A stretch of DNA of 50,623 bases, from NCBI GenBank assembly GCA_025359865.1, contig JANYDH010000190.1, positions 1 through 50,623 on the forward strand, read 5' to 3'. The DNA comes from Actinomycetes bacterium (GTDB lineage: Bacteria > Actinomycetota > Acidimicrobiia > Acidimicrobiales > Ilumatobacteraceae). The position numbers and the translations under genes were made by a program. The stretch's first letter is position 1. Each line of letters opens with the position of its first letter. Below, one piece after another: positions 19,926 through 28,197 of this stretch. The notes beneath the pieces were generated by a model. It ran no database searches and was not told where the DNA came from. It saw only the letters and a program-made list of their open reading frames with translations.

Positions 19926-20680
19926 GGCGCGATCTCGGTGACCGACTTGACTTCACGAAACTGAGCGAGTTGATCGCCGGAGCTGCCGCCCGCTCCGACG
20001 CCGATCGTGCCCGCACTCTCACGAATGGTCGCCACCACATCGGCAGCGATGACGATGAATCCGTCCTCGGATGCAGGAACCATGCCGAGCGAGGTAGCTA
20101 TCTCCGACAACCTCGCCGGTGAACGCAACTCCGCCCGTTCACGACGGAGTTGCTCGTACTGCTGTCGCGACGACTGAATGTCACGCTCGATGCGGTCGAG
20201 TTGCACCTGCCGTTGTGCCAATTGGGTCTGGAATGCAGCAGCGCCAGCCATCGCGATCACGACGATGGCACAGAGCACCACGGCCCAGCGAGTTGCCCGA
20301 TGTCGGCGGGGTACAAGCCGAAGCACTGGTCGTGTGTCAGCAATAATGCCCTGCGTAGCCCGCACCATGGGGCGCGGACCAGCGAGGCGTGGCTCGATGG
20401 TGCGTGGCGCGGCGGCGCTCAGCACAACGGTACGCGGGGCGACTGCGCCGGGCGCTTCCCGACGCACGAGAGACCCATCTGCAGCACTGCGGCTCGGTTC
20501 GCCACCGATCCAACGCCGACCCACCGGTGGGATGCTCCGGCGGATGCTCGGAAGGCGCAGAGGGCGCGGCGGGCGGGGTGCCGGCAACCCCGGAGTTGCG
20601 CGAATGACGGACGGAGCAGGACGGACGGGAAGACGTCGGGCCGACGGGTTAGCCTCGATTGCGCGTGCACTCATTGCCAT
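19922..20680 (-). CDS. ftsL: FtsL-like divisome protein
   Basis: The 252-residue product has an Arg/Pro-rich cytoplasmic tail of about 130 residues, one membrane helix (about 131-150), and a coiled coil (about 151-190, with Q/R/E heptads) ending in a segment like LSEIATSLGMVPASEDGFIVI. This is the typical FtsL/septum-formation-initiator layout, and the position between rsmH and ftsI is the ftsL position. FtsL joins FtsQ and a DivIC-type partner to activate FtsWI. The tail is much longer than in classical FtsL. The start ATG lies two bases after the rsmH stop; a second ATG two codons on is possible. Confidence 0.82.
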   Translation of the reverse strand: MAMSARAIEANPSARRLPVRPAPSVIRATPGLPAPRPPRPLRLPSIRRSIPPVGRRWIGGEPSRSAADGSLVRREAPGAVAPRTVVLSAAAPRTIEPRLAGPRPMVRATQGIIADTRPVLRLVPRRHRATRWAVVLCAIVVIAMAGAAAFQTQLAQRQVQLDRIERDIQSSRQQYEQLRRERAELRSPARLSEIATSLGMVPASEDGFIVIAADVVATIRESAGTIGVGAGGSSGDQLAQFREVKSVTEIAP

Positions 20681-20682
20681 GG

Positions 20683-21648
20683 TCAGCGGGCCCCGGAGCC
20701 ATCATTGCGGCCGATCGGAACGATCCGTTCCACCACGCGAAGGCGAGCGCTGCGAGCACGGGGATTCGCCTCCTGCTCACTCTTCGACGGGGTACGCGCC
20801 ACCCCCCGTACAAGACGGACGGTTTGCAGTGCATCACAGACACACGGCAGATCGGAGGGGCACTCGCATCCACCCGTCTGCGCCAAACGCATCCGGTCTT
20901 TGACGATGCGGTCCTCACCCGAATGGTACGACAACACGGCGATACGTCCGGCAACTTCGGTGCGGGCGATTGCCGCATCGAGCGCGTCGGGAAGCACAAC
21001 GAGCTCACGGTTGAGTTCGATTCGCAGTGCCTGGAACGTTCGCTTGGCGGGATGGCCACCGGTGCGTCGGGCCGCCGCTGGGATAGCCGCTACGACGATC
21101 TCGGCCAACTGATTGGTCGTCTCGATCGGCCGAGCCGCAATGATCGCCCGTGTGATGCGGACAGCGAATCGCTCGTCGCCGTAGTCGCGCAAGACGCGTA
21201 TGAGCGCAACTTCGTCGTAACTGTTGATGATGTCGCCGGCGGTCCACGGCTCGCTTTGGTCCATCCGCATGTCGACGGGCGCCGAGTGGCGGTACGAGAA
21301 CCCACGCTCGGCACGGTCAAGCTGGGGTGAACTGACACCGAGGTCGAACAGGGCACCGGACAGTGCATCGATCGCAAGAGCTTCCATGGCATGTTCGAGG
21401 TTGTCGAAGCGGAGATGGGCGGTTGCCGTCCTGTCGCCGAACACTTCCAACCGTTGGCGTGCAACGCTGAGCGCGTCGGCATCGCGGTCAAGCCCGAGCA
21501 CTCGCACGTGAGGATGGGCTTCGAGAAGCCGGATCGCGTGCCCTGCGCCGCCGAGCGTGGCGTCGAGCACCCAGCCCGCCGGAACCGTCGCGAACACTGC
21601 GACGATTTCTGCTGCCATTACGGGGTCGTGGTCGAACGCATCGCTCAT
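20683..21648 (-). CDS. rsmH: 16S rRNA m4C1402 methyltransferase RsmH (MraW)
   Basis: The enzyme methylates N4 of C1402 in 16S rRNA using S-adenosylmethionine. Visible are HDPVMAAEIV at the start, the SAM-binding DATLGGAGHA, LGLDRDADAL, LFDLGVSSPQLD, RGFSYRHSAPVDMRMD, HPAKRTFQALRIELN, and VLSYHSGEDRIVK (usually SLED). I start at MSDAFDHDPVM (321 residues). A GTG nine bases upstream has AGGGA six bases before it and could be used instead; longer starts add nonconserved residues. Confidence 0.93.
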   Translation of the reverse strand: MSDAFDHDPVMAAEIVAVFATVPAGWVLDATLGGAGHAIRLLEAHPHVRVLGLDRDADALSVARQRLEVFGDRTATAHLRFDNLEHAMEALAIDALSGALFDLGVSSPQLDRAERGFSYRHSAPVDMRMDQSEPWTAGDIINSYDEVALIRVLRDYGDERFAVRITRAIIAARPIETTNQLAEIVVAAIPAAARRTGGHPAKRTFQALRIELNRELVVLPDALDAAIARTEVAGRIAVLSYHSGEDRIVKDRMRLAQTGGCECPSDLPCVCDALQTVRLVRGVARTPSKSEQEANPRARSARLRVVERIVPIGRNDGSGAR

Positions 21649-21960
21649 CGGGTCCACACCAGATCCCTGGATCTGGCCGGAAACGGCCACCCGGCTCGGC
21701 GTGTCTGCAGTCCGCCGGACGACGGTTGCCGCCGGGATGTCTCCCCGGTCGACGAGATGGTGAGCGGGCGGAGTGGGGCTGTCCATCTTGTCGTCCGGCG
21801 GGCTGCAGACGCGCCGAGGGTTCGGGCGCGGTGTCGGGTGTGGTGGTTGGTGGAGGTGTTCATTGCCGTGGGCTCGCCATCGGCTTCGTGCGTCCTCGCT
21901 CCCTTCTGGTTCGGTACTGCGGGTGGATGGTTGGCTTGGCCTGAGCGACGGATCGCGACA
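21649..21960. other. Intergenic stretch between mraZ and rsmH
   Basis: About 310 bases separate the mraZ stop and the chosen rsmH start. Open frames here are low-complexity and show no family resemblance. I see no terminator-like hairpin, so read-through from the mraZ promoter into rsmH is likely. No convincing second promoter was found. Confidence 0.4.
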
Positions 21961-22449
21961 TCAGTCGAGCCGAGTCGCATCAGTGAGATCTGTGGTATCG
22001 AGATCTGCGTCGAGATCTGCGTCGAGATCGAAATCGAGATCGCCAACCAGCTCCGCGGCACCCTGGGCCTGCATCTGCTGATGACGCTCAGGCGCCCAGA
22101 TCTCGATCACCCGGTAGTTGCCAGACACGATTACCGTGTCGTCGGTACGAAGCCCTGCCCAGGCGCGCATCTTGTCGTCGACCTTGATACGGCCCTGCTT
22201 GTCGATGCTGGCCAGGGTGGCACTGCCAGAGATGAAGCGTTGACGATGACGGCTCACTTCGCCGCGCTCCACTTTCGCGATGAGTTCGTCAGCCATCGCT
22301 TCGAACGCTTCGGTCGGGATGACCTCGATGCAGGTATCGATGCCAAACGCGAGATAGCAGTGTTCGCCGAGCTGCGGGCGGAACGCTGCTGGCAGAGCGA
22401 GCCGACCCTTGTCGTCGAGTTGACGATCATGCGTTCCGACGAACAACAC
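21961..22449 (-). CDS. mraZ: Transcriptional regulator MraZ
   Basis: MraZ (162 residues) is a ring-forming DNA-binding protein that represses its own dcw operon. Two AbrB-like repeats are seen: HDRQLDDKGRLALPAAFR (residues about 7-24) and SIDKQGRIKVDDKMR (about 81-95). The C-terminal 25 residues are a D-L-D-A repeat tail not needed for the fold. The start is GTG with AGGTGA eight bases upstream. It is the first gene after the promoter at 22530-22558, as expected. Confidence 0.95.
   Translation of the reverse strand: MLFVGTHDRQLDDKGRLALPAAFRPQLGEHCYLAFGIDTCIEVIPTEAFEAMADELIAKVERGEVSRHRQRFISGSATLASIDKQGRIKVDDKMRAWAGLRTDDTVIVSGNYRVIEIWAPERHQQMQAQGAAELVGDLDFDLDADLDADLDTTDLTDATRLD
21975..22040 (-). 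repeat. GAGATC(T)-rich tandem repeat in the mraZ 3' end
   Basis: Repeated GAGATCTGCGTC and GAGATCGAAATC units (plus strand) encode the acidic DLDFDLDADLDADLD tail of MraZ. The units keep frame. Confidence 0.6.
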
Positions 22450-22525
22450 CTGGATTCACCTCGCTTCACGCACGTCACGGTGAAGCGCTGTTCCGCGTCC
22501 TGCACGCGGCACCTCTCCGACATTT

Positions 22526-22604
22526 CCCCATTCTGCCCCCTTTGACCCCCATTGTCAACTATTTCTCCCCACATTGACCCTTTTACCTCCCCTTCACCCC
22601 ACCC
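22526..22604 (-). promoter_or_regulatory. dcw cluster promoter with in-phase G-runs (putative MraZ operator)
   Basis: On the minus strand, TTGACA (22553-22558) is followed by 17 bases and then CAGAAT (22530-22535), a good promoter about 80 bases before mraZ. G-runs lie at 22546-22550, 22536-22540 and 22526-22529, exactly ten bases apart, across the spacer and just past the -10 box. More G-runs continue upstream at 22567-22570, 22578-22580, 22589-22592 and 22597-22604 at close to the same phase. MraZ is known to bind tandem GTGGG/TGGG-type repeats spaced about ten bases before its own gene, which fits. Confidence 0.75.
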
Positions 22605-22943
22605 ATAGGCTGTCCCAACGTGCAGCTGTTGTGCTGTGTGATTCAGGTTCAGTTTGTGCACGTGCTCGGTGACAGACGAGCACGACACGAACCACAACGT
22701 CAGGACAAGAATCGAGAACCGAGACGACCGCTTACCGCATGGTCCGTACCGACCCGAAGGGCAGGTTGGCGGCGCGACACCTCGGCAGCGCCGCAACCAG
22801 CACGGCGGTCAACAACACCACACCACTCACATCGGAAAAATCGGGTCGGGATGCCGCCACACCCCACCCGCAATGTGCGACAGCTCGTCAATGACAACCG
22901 AACGCCAAAGGTGCGGCCTGGTGCTGGCCCTGGTTCCCTCGGA
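22605..22943. other. Intergenic region upstream of the dcw promoter
   Basis: These 340 bases separate the esterase stop from the mra promoter. No open frame shows family resemblance. A weak hairpin (CCCTG/CAGGG, 12-base loop, near 22928-22949) overlaps the esterase end. I see nothing else I can support. Confidence 0.4.
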
Positions 22944-24017
22944 TCAGGGCTTCGGGTGAGCGAGCAGGAAGTCGATGATCTCGCCTGAGAACGTCGTGGA
23001 GACCCGGGGGATGTGGGAGCCACCGTCGACCGACCACAGTTCAACGCTGACTCCTGCCGGGCAGCCCGAGAACGCCGACACCGTTGACTCTTCACCGTCG
23101 ATGGTCGCCTCGAGGTCGAGCGTCTCGCCCGATGGCTCCAACGTGCCCCCGCAGCCATCATAGGCAGCCCATGTGCTGATCGAACCCTGTGCGCTCGGGT
23201 ACACGTGACCGAGGATGCTCCCGCCCGTGTAGGAAATGGTGCCATCGGACGTGCCGTGCACCTGAAGCACACTCACCGGGCTCGACGGCTTGCAGGTCGC
23301 CGGGTCAGCGAACGTGGCACCGGCCACGCTTACGATGGCCGCGACCAAGTCCGAACGTTCGCATGCCATGCGATACGACATGAACCCGCCGTTGGAGTGA
23401 CCAACCAAGTAGATCCGCTTCGGATCGACGGAGTAGTCCGCCTCGACTTTGTCGATGATTGCGGTGAGATAGGCGACGTCATCGACACCATTGCCCCCGA
23501 GGTCACAGCATGCATCCGTGGCATTCCAGAAATGGTTGTTGCGGACATCGGTGAGGCCATCGGGATGCACGTACAAGAACCCGCGAGACTCGGCGAGCGG
23601 TTGCAACTGGAAGTACGCCTCTTGGATCGCCCCAGTTGCGGTGTAGCCGTGCAGCAGAATCACGAGCGGCATCGGCGAGCTATCGTCGTACGAGGCCGGG
23701 ACGAACACATCGTAAGGCCGGCCGATCGTCGGATCGGCGCTGGCGTTCGGTGCAGCCGTACTCGGTGCAGCCGTACTCGGTGCGGCGTGGGCTTCGACGG
23801 ACAGAGCATCGGCGGCGGGGGCTTCGATGGCGGGGGCTTGGTTCCGGGCGACGGGCTCCGCGATGTCGATCGCTTTGGTCGGCACATCGGTGCTCGACCC
23901 CGTTGACGTGATGACCAGAGGTGGCGTAGTCGAAACCCGCGTGGAGTTCTCCGACCCGGAACTGCATGCTGTTACAGCGATGAGACCGGCGAGCACGAGA
24001 ACCGCGTGGCGAGGCAT
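22944..24017 (-). CDS. Secreted lipoprotein esterase, PHB depolymerase/LpqC-like
   Basis: The 357-residue product starts with a lipoprotein signal ending in V-T-A-C18, so it is probably anchored outside the membrane. A Thr/Ala/Pro-rich linker with a duplicated STAAP follows. The alpha/beta hydrolase domain begins near residue 98 (RPYDVFVPASYDDSSPMPLVILLHG). Catalytic candidates are Ser in GHSNGG, Asp in HGTSDGTISY and His in GGSHIPRV. This pattern matches the CE1/polyhydroxybutyrate depolymerase family (LpqC, feruloyl esterases). Substrate cannot be told. It is divergent from nothing and stands alone on the minus strand. Confidence 0.85.
   Translation of the reverse strand: MPRHAVLVLAGLIAVTACSSGSENSTRVSTTPPLVITSTGSSTDVPTKAIDIAEPVARNQAPAIEAPAADALSVEAHAAPSTAAPSTAAPNASADPTIGRPYDVFVPASYDDSSPMPLVILLHGYTATGAIQEAYFQLQPLAESRGFLYVHPDGLTDVRNNHFWNATDACCDLGGNGVDDVAYLTAIIDKVEADYSVDPKRIYLVGHSNGGFMSYRMACERSDLVAAIVSVAGATFADPATCKPSSPVSVLQVHGTSDGTISYTGGSILGHVYPSAQGSISTWAAYDGCGGTLEPSGETLDLEATIDGEESTVSAFSGCPAGVSVELWSVDGGSHIPRVSTTFSGEIIDFLLAHPKP
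23745..23785 (-). repeat. Short tandem repeat in the esterase linker
   Basis: The 15-base unit ACTCGGTGCAGCCGT (plus strand) occurs about two and a half times and encodes the STAAPSTAAP linker. It is in frame. Confidence 0.6.
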
Positions 24018-24114
24018 CCAGCCACACTACGGGCCGCCTCAGATCTCGTCACCTCCGATCGATGTGACATCGACTCGCCGCGGGGAATTCGATCGTGCGG
24101 CTGACGGCATCAAC

Positions 24115-24732
24115 TCAGGTCACGCCGAAGCACCGTTGTAGGAAAGCACCGAGTTGGGCTGCGTTTCGCTTGATCTCCAGGCCAGCGTCGGGAATCCTTG
24201 CTATGTCGAGCGACGGGCAGAACATGTTGAACTCGCCGCAAAAGAAATGCGGCGAGCCGAGCACGCCACGCCGCCGACCCTCGTCCCAATCGGCTCGAAC
24301 TGCGGCACGATCGGCGTCGTCGGGCATGCTCACGCCGAGTTCATCGGCGATCTTGCCGAGCACGGTCGTATCCGAGATGTCCTGCCCGTGTTCGAACAGC
24401 GCATCGCGAAGCGCAAAGCTCGCCAACTCGCCTGTTGCGAGACTGACCCGGTAGGCGTGAGCGGCCAATGCGAGTGCCTCAATGGAGGATGTCGGAAAGT
24501 GCTCGGTGTCGAGATGCCGGAACAGTTCGGGCGTGACCTGCTCGCGCAACTCATCGGCGTGCTGTCTGGCTCCGGCAGGATCCATCCAGACATGGTTGAT
24601 CAACTCGAGCGGCCACGCGCGCACGACGATGCCGACATTGGTCTGCCCGCTGAGCCGTCGCTGCTCGTCGACCGCCCGAAGCCCCACGTGCGCGAACGGA
24701 CAACAGATGTCGGCGAACACCTCGATCTTCAT
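24115..24732 (-). CDS. DsbA-fold (FrnE/HCCA isomerase-like) protein
   Basis: The 205-residue protein starts at MKIEVFADICCPFAH; the longer open frame upstream is not conserved in style. The thioredoxin-like N-terminus, central helical insertion (EALALAAHAYRVSLATGELA) and the late strand GVLGSPHFF with cis-Pro fit the DsbA/FrnE group. The active site is C11-P-F-A14, so the second Cys of a CxxC redox pair is absent, though C10 precedes it. It may therefore act like a glutathione-dependent isomerase or a monothiol enzyme rather than a disulfide oxidase. It is divergent from the MFS pseudogene. Confidence 0.82.
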   Translation of the reverse strand: MKIEVFADICCPFAHVGLRAVDEQRRLSGQTNVGIVVRAWPLELINHVWMDPAGARQHADELREQVTPELFRHLDTEHFPTSSIEALALAAHAYRVSLATGELASFALRDALFEHGQDISDTTVLGKIADELGVSMPDDADRAAVRADWDEGRRRGVLGSPHFFCGEFNMFCPSLDIARIPDAGLEIKRNAAQLGAFLQRCFGVT

Positions 24733-24827
24733 GGCCGCAAGGGTAACTCCTGCCCGCCACGACATCGTTCCGCTTCGAGCGCGGCGGCTGAGTTGAACTG
24801 GTCCATCCCAGGCGAGCCGGGTCATGA

Positions 24828-26107
24828 GTGACGAGCGAGTGCCGGCCTTGCTTGCCCGAGCGGAGCCCATTGCGCGTGTCGCTTGACCGCGTGCGCACCT
24901 CAACTGGACCGTTTGGGTCCGGCTTTCGGGCGTTGTTCTTTGGATCGTTGGTCTCCAACACGGGCGATGGGATCCGACTCGCTGCGTTGCTCCTACTTGC
25001 GGCCGATCTGACATCGTCGCCGGTGCTCGTGAGCGCGGTGACGGCGGCGCAGTTCCTGCCTTGGGTGTCGGTCGCGCCTTTGGGTGGAGCATTGGTCGAT
25101 CGACATGATCGGCGGCGAATGATCCTGGTGACCCAGAGCTGGCGCGGCATCGTGATGCTCGCCCTTGCGTGTTTGGTCGCGAGCAACGTCGTCGCCATCT
25201 GGCACCTCTGCGTGGTTGCGTTCCTAATCACCGCCGGTGAGATTGTTGTGGATCCGTCAGTCGTGGCGCTCGTCCCGACACTCGCCGACGACGAGCAACT
25301 CGACATGCGAACGGACGAATCGCGAGCGTCGAGATCGTGACCAATGACTTCGCCGGGGCACCAGTAGGCGCGACCGCGTTCGGTTTCGCCCCATGGCTCC
25401 CGTTCCTGCTGGATGCCTGCAGCTACCTCGCCTCGCTCGTTCCGTTTCATCGGCTTCCCAGCGACTCTGCCGGGAGCGACGATCACCGCCGAGATGAAGT
25501 TCGACCGGCGGAGCAGCCGACGTTGCTCTCCGACGCTGCCGAGGGCTTCCGATTCTTGAGACGGCATCCGATCCTCTGGCCAGTCACGGTCGCGACCATG
25601 GTGTATTACCTCGGTGCAGCAACCGGATTCAGCCTGCTCGTGCTCCTCGTCCTTGACAGCGCTGGGGGTCCGGCGTGGTCGTTCGGTGCTGTGCTCGCGT
25701 GCGGTGCCGTTGGAGCCTTCGTTGGAACACGCATCGGCGGCGGGCTGTCGAGAAGGTTCGGGACCCGTACGACGTTAGCGACCGCAACAGGCGTGGAGGG
25801 GTTCGCGCTGGCGGCCATGGCGTTGTCGACATCGGTCGGCGTTCTCGCTGCGTTCTGGTTCCTTGGTGGAGTGCCGGCCAGAGTTCGAATCCCCGTGGCT
25901 AGATCAATGCAACAGCGCCTCACCCCCAATCGTCTCCTCGGGCGCGTGAACGTCTCGGCTCGGATGTTCACTCGCGACATCATCGTCGACGGTGCCATCG
26001 GCAGCGGCGCCCTCGCCACCGCAATCGGTGTCCGCTCGGCGTTCGCCGTCGGCGGGGCAATCGAGATCATCTCAGCGCTCCTGATCGCACGAGCCCTCAG
26101 CACGTAG
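24828..26107 (+). pseudogene. MFS transporter broken by a one-base deletion
   Basis: Two overlapping frames together make one major facilitator transporter. The 5' part (24828-25340; GTG at 24876 is an alternative start) covers ALFFGSLVSNTGDGIRLAAL and VDRHDRRRMILVTQ. It continues to LVPTLADDEQLDM, then shifts. Frame +2 continues at once with NGRIASVEIVTNDFAGAPVGA and runs to 26107 through further helices and NRLLGRVNVSARM. Inserting one base between 25307 and 25310 (ATG-gCG-AAC) restores the usual ANGR sequence. The family resembles EntS-like exporters. It could be a true pseudogene, a programmed frameshift (no slippery site is seen) or a sequencing error. Confidence 0.85.
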
Positions 26108-26125
26108 GCATGACATACTCGGGAG

Positions 26126-26503
26126 ATGGCAGTACGTCGAATCGACCACGTACAACTCGCGATGCCGCCAGGGGGAGAGGCAGACGCAACGTCGTTCTAC
26201 GAAGGCCTTCTCGGAATCGCCCGCGTTCCTAAGCCGCCACACCTGGAAGCCCGCGGTGGTTGCTGGTTCGTCGCCGGAGACGTGCAGATCCATCTCGGTG
26301 TCGAAGCAGACTTCCGCCCAGCGCGAAAGGCCCATCCTGCACTCGTCGTAGACGACCTACCGGACTTGATCCGATGCATCAGCGACGCTGGCATCAGTGT
26401 CCGGGGCGATCAGCCCCTCGAGGGGTATTACCGCGTGTACGTCGATGATCCGTTCGGCAATCGGATTGAGCTCATGGAAGTTCTTCCGCAAGGCGTTCAT
26501 TAG
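26126..26503 (+). CDS. VOC/glyoxalase-family protein
   Basis: The 125-residue protein has the paired beta-alpha-beta-beta-beta layout of the vicinal oxygen chelate fold: RIDHVQLAMPPG with the first metal His, FYEGLLGIARVPKPPHLEARGGCWFVAGDVQIHLGV, PALVVDDLPDLIRCISDAGI, and RVYVDDPFGNRIELME with the last metal Glu. Members include glyoxalases, dioxygenases and antibiotic-binding proteins; the function here is unknown. The ATG follows GGGAG immediately and lies 18 bases after the MFS stop. Confidence 0.85.
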   Translation: MAVRRIDHVQLAMPPGGEADATSFYEGLLGIARVPKPPHLEARGGCWFVAGDVQIHLGVEADFRPARKAHPALVVDDLPDLIRCISDAGISVRGDQPLEGYYRVYVDDPFGNRIELMEVLPQGVH

Positions 26504-26661
26504 CTTGTCGACGCCGGACGACGAACGGACCAACGGATGCTGTTGCTGGTTCTGCATCGTGGTACCTCCGAAGCCAGAGAGAGCTCGATGCGAAGCGGGT
26601 TCGCAACCCGACCGACTTGTCGGGTGGCTCGCCGACCGACTTGACATACGACTTCATATAA

Positions 26662-27312
26662 GTGTTGAAGGTCGTGCTCGCCAGCCTCTCGGCGGCGCTG
26701 GACGGTGGGTTCACCGCGATTGCTTATGTCAGTCAGGCAATGGCGTCCGTCGGAGCGGAAGATGACTACCGACTGATCGGTGGCGTGACCGTCATGCTGC
26801 ACATCCAACGACTCGGACTCGACCTCCCGCTGCGAGCGACAGGCGACGCTGACTTCGGCGTCCCACCGCACGTGCTCCGCCGCCCCGACCTCGTCGAGGC
26901 AATCGAGCACCTTGGCTATCGAAAGGTGTTCGGCAACAGATAGCAACGGCAGTTCGACGAGCGTCGCGTCGCCGCCGTCGACCTGATCGTGCCTGCGTAT
27001 CGCTCGCGTGCTCGCGACACGGTCACGGTTGGAGATGTCGTGACGACCGAGGTGCCGGGTCTTGCCGAAGCACTGCGCCGTCCCGGCATCAAGGTCGACG
27101 CTGAGCTTCGGCTCACGGACGGCGCCCGACTGGCGACGATCGTGGTGCTTTCCGATGCGATCGGGACCCTGGCCATGAAGGCGCTCGTGCGGGCAGTTCG
27201 CACGGAGCGGCGAGACGCCGAGGATCTCTGGCGCTGTCTCGAGATCGCTGCCGCCGAGGACGTCAACCCGTCCGATTTCGATGAGACCGCAACGCTTCGT
27301 GATCTACGCCTG
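26662..27312 (+). pseudogene. AbiEii-like nucleotidyltransferase, interrupted by a nonsense codon
   Basis: The frame opens at GTG 26662 and shows the nucleotidyltransferase pattern YRLIGGVTVMLHIQR followed by RATGDADFGV, as in AbiEii/MenA-type proteins. A TAG at 26941-26943 stops it after 93 residues, but the same frame goes on with QFDERRVAAVDLIVPAY, IATIVVLSD-like core and KALVRAVRTERRDAEDLWRCLEIA, the usual C-terminal helix pattern. So one nonsense mutation splits the gene. No partner antitoxin (AbiEi-like) is visible next to it. The 3' end at about 27312 is estimated from where conservation-like sequence stops. Confidence 0.7.
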
Positions 27313-27572
27313 GTGCCGAGGCCGACCGATTGTTCGCTCTCGCGCTGGCAGAGGAGGAGGCGCGTCGCACTCCCCCACTGGCAGCAAGGACCCGCCATTG
27401 GTGGGGTCGTGCCCTCGCCCGGCATGGCGAGACGGACCGTGCTCGGCCGCTGCTCGCCGACGCACGAGCGGCAGCCGACTCAGTCGACATGCCCGGCGTC
27501 GTCGCTCAGATCGACGACCTCACCTCGAGCGCCCCGGAGGTGAGCCACCCCATTCTCGCTGTCAGGCGATGA
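27303..27572 (+). pseudogene. C-terminal fragment of a TPR-containing protein
   Basis: Frame 0 from 27303 encodes AEADRLFALALAEEEARR, then ARTRHWWGRALARHGETDRARPLLADARAAADSVDMPG. This resembles the last helical repeats of large LuxR-type or guanylate-cyclase/ATPase regulators. There is no start codon context and no N-terminal domain, so it is a gene remnant abutting the nucleotidyltransferase. The identification rests on pattern only. Confidence 0.5.
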
Positions 27573-28197
27573 GGTCCATCGCTGCGCTGGTCGGTACATC
27601 GTCGACGTGGATGTGCCTCGCCCGGAGTGCTGCGACCATCTCGTCATCATCGGCGCGGGCGTAGACCTCAGCCACCCAGTCGTGGTCGCCAGCTTCGTCG
27701 AACAGCGCCACCCCGGTTGCTGCCGCCCCGGTCGAGAACCTGGTGCGGTAGCTGATCCCGTCCAGGCCGTGGTCTGCGAACACGGTGGCCCACGTCCGAG
27801 GAACGTCGTACGGCACGATGGTGGACAGTTCGTTCGTCACGCCGAACCCGATCGCGGTGTCGTGACACAGGTCGGCCAGCACCAGCGCGCGGTCGTATGC
27901 GAGCATCCAGACGATTCGCTCGGCGAGGAACGTGCGCGTGATCGGCCGCTCGGCCATCTCCGGACCGACCGTCTCGAGCACCCCCGTGACGGGGTCGGTG
28001 CCGGCGTACAGCGTGCCGAAGCCGTTCGTGGCATCGCTGTCGATGTCGAAGCGGCAGTCGCCGCAGCGGCAGAACCACCAAGGCACCTGCCTTGCGGCGC
28101 GGTACACCGCCTCCTGGTGGTGACGGACCGGGAAACCGTCGAGGTCGTCCGGTGGAGGGCTCTGGACCACTCGTTGGCGTGTCGTCAACGGAGCCAC
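27562..28197 (-). CDS. RES-domain toxin
   Basis: The 211-residue protein has the RES pattern: YRAARQVPWWF near residue 33, GFGTLYAGTDPVTGVLETVG with the conserved Tyr and Glu, and later DGISYRTRFSTGAAATGVALFD. Characterised RES toxins of the RES/Xre class (such as MbcT) degrade NAD+ in the cytoplasm. The GTG start overlaps the end of the antitoxin gene by 13 bases, typical of a coupled toxin-antitoxin pair. It looks intact. Confidence 0.85.
   Translation of the reverse strand: MAPLTTRQRVVQSPPPDDLDGFPVRHHQEAVYRAARQVPWWFCRCGDCRFDIDSDATNGFGTLYAGTDPVTGVLETVGPEMAERPITRTFLAERIVWMLAYDRALVLADLCHDTAIGFGVTNELSTIVPYDVPRTWATVFADHGLDGISYRTRFSTGAAATGVALFDEAGDHDWVAEVYARADDDEMVAALRARHIHVDDVPTSAAMDLIA

Noticed and set aside
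21391-22545. Open frame of 384 codons opposite rsmH and mraZ
   Set aside because: It spans two well-supported minus-strand genes and has no recognisable domain.
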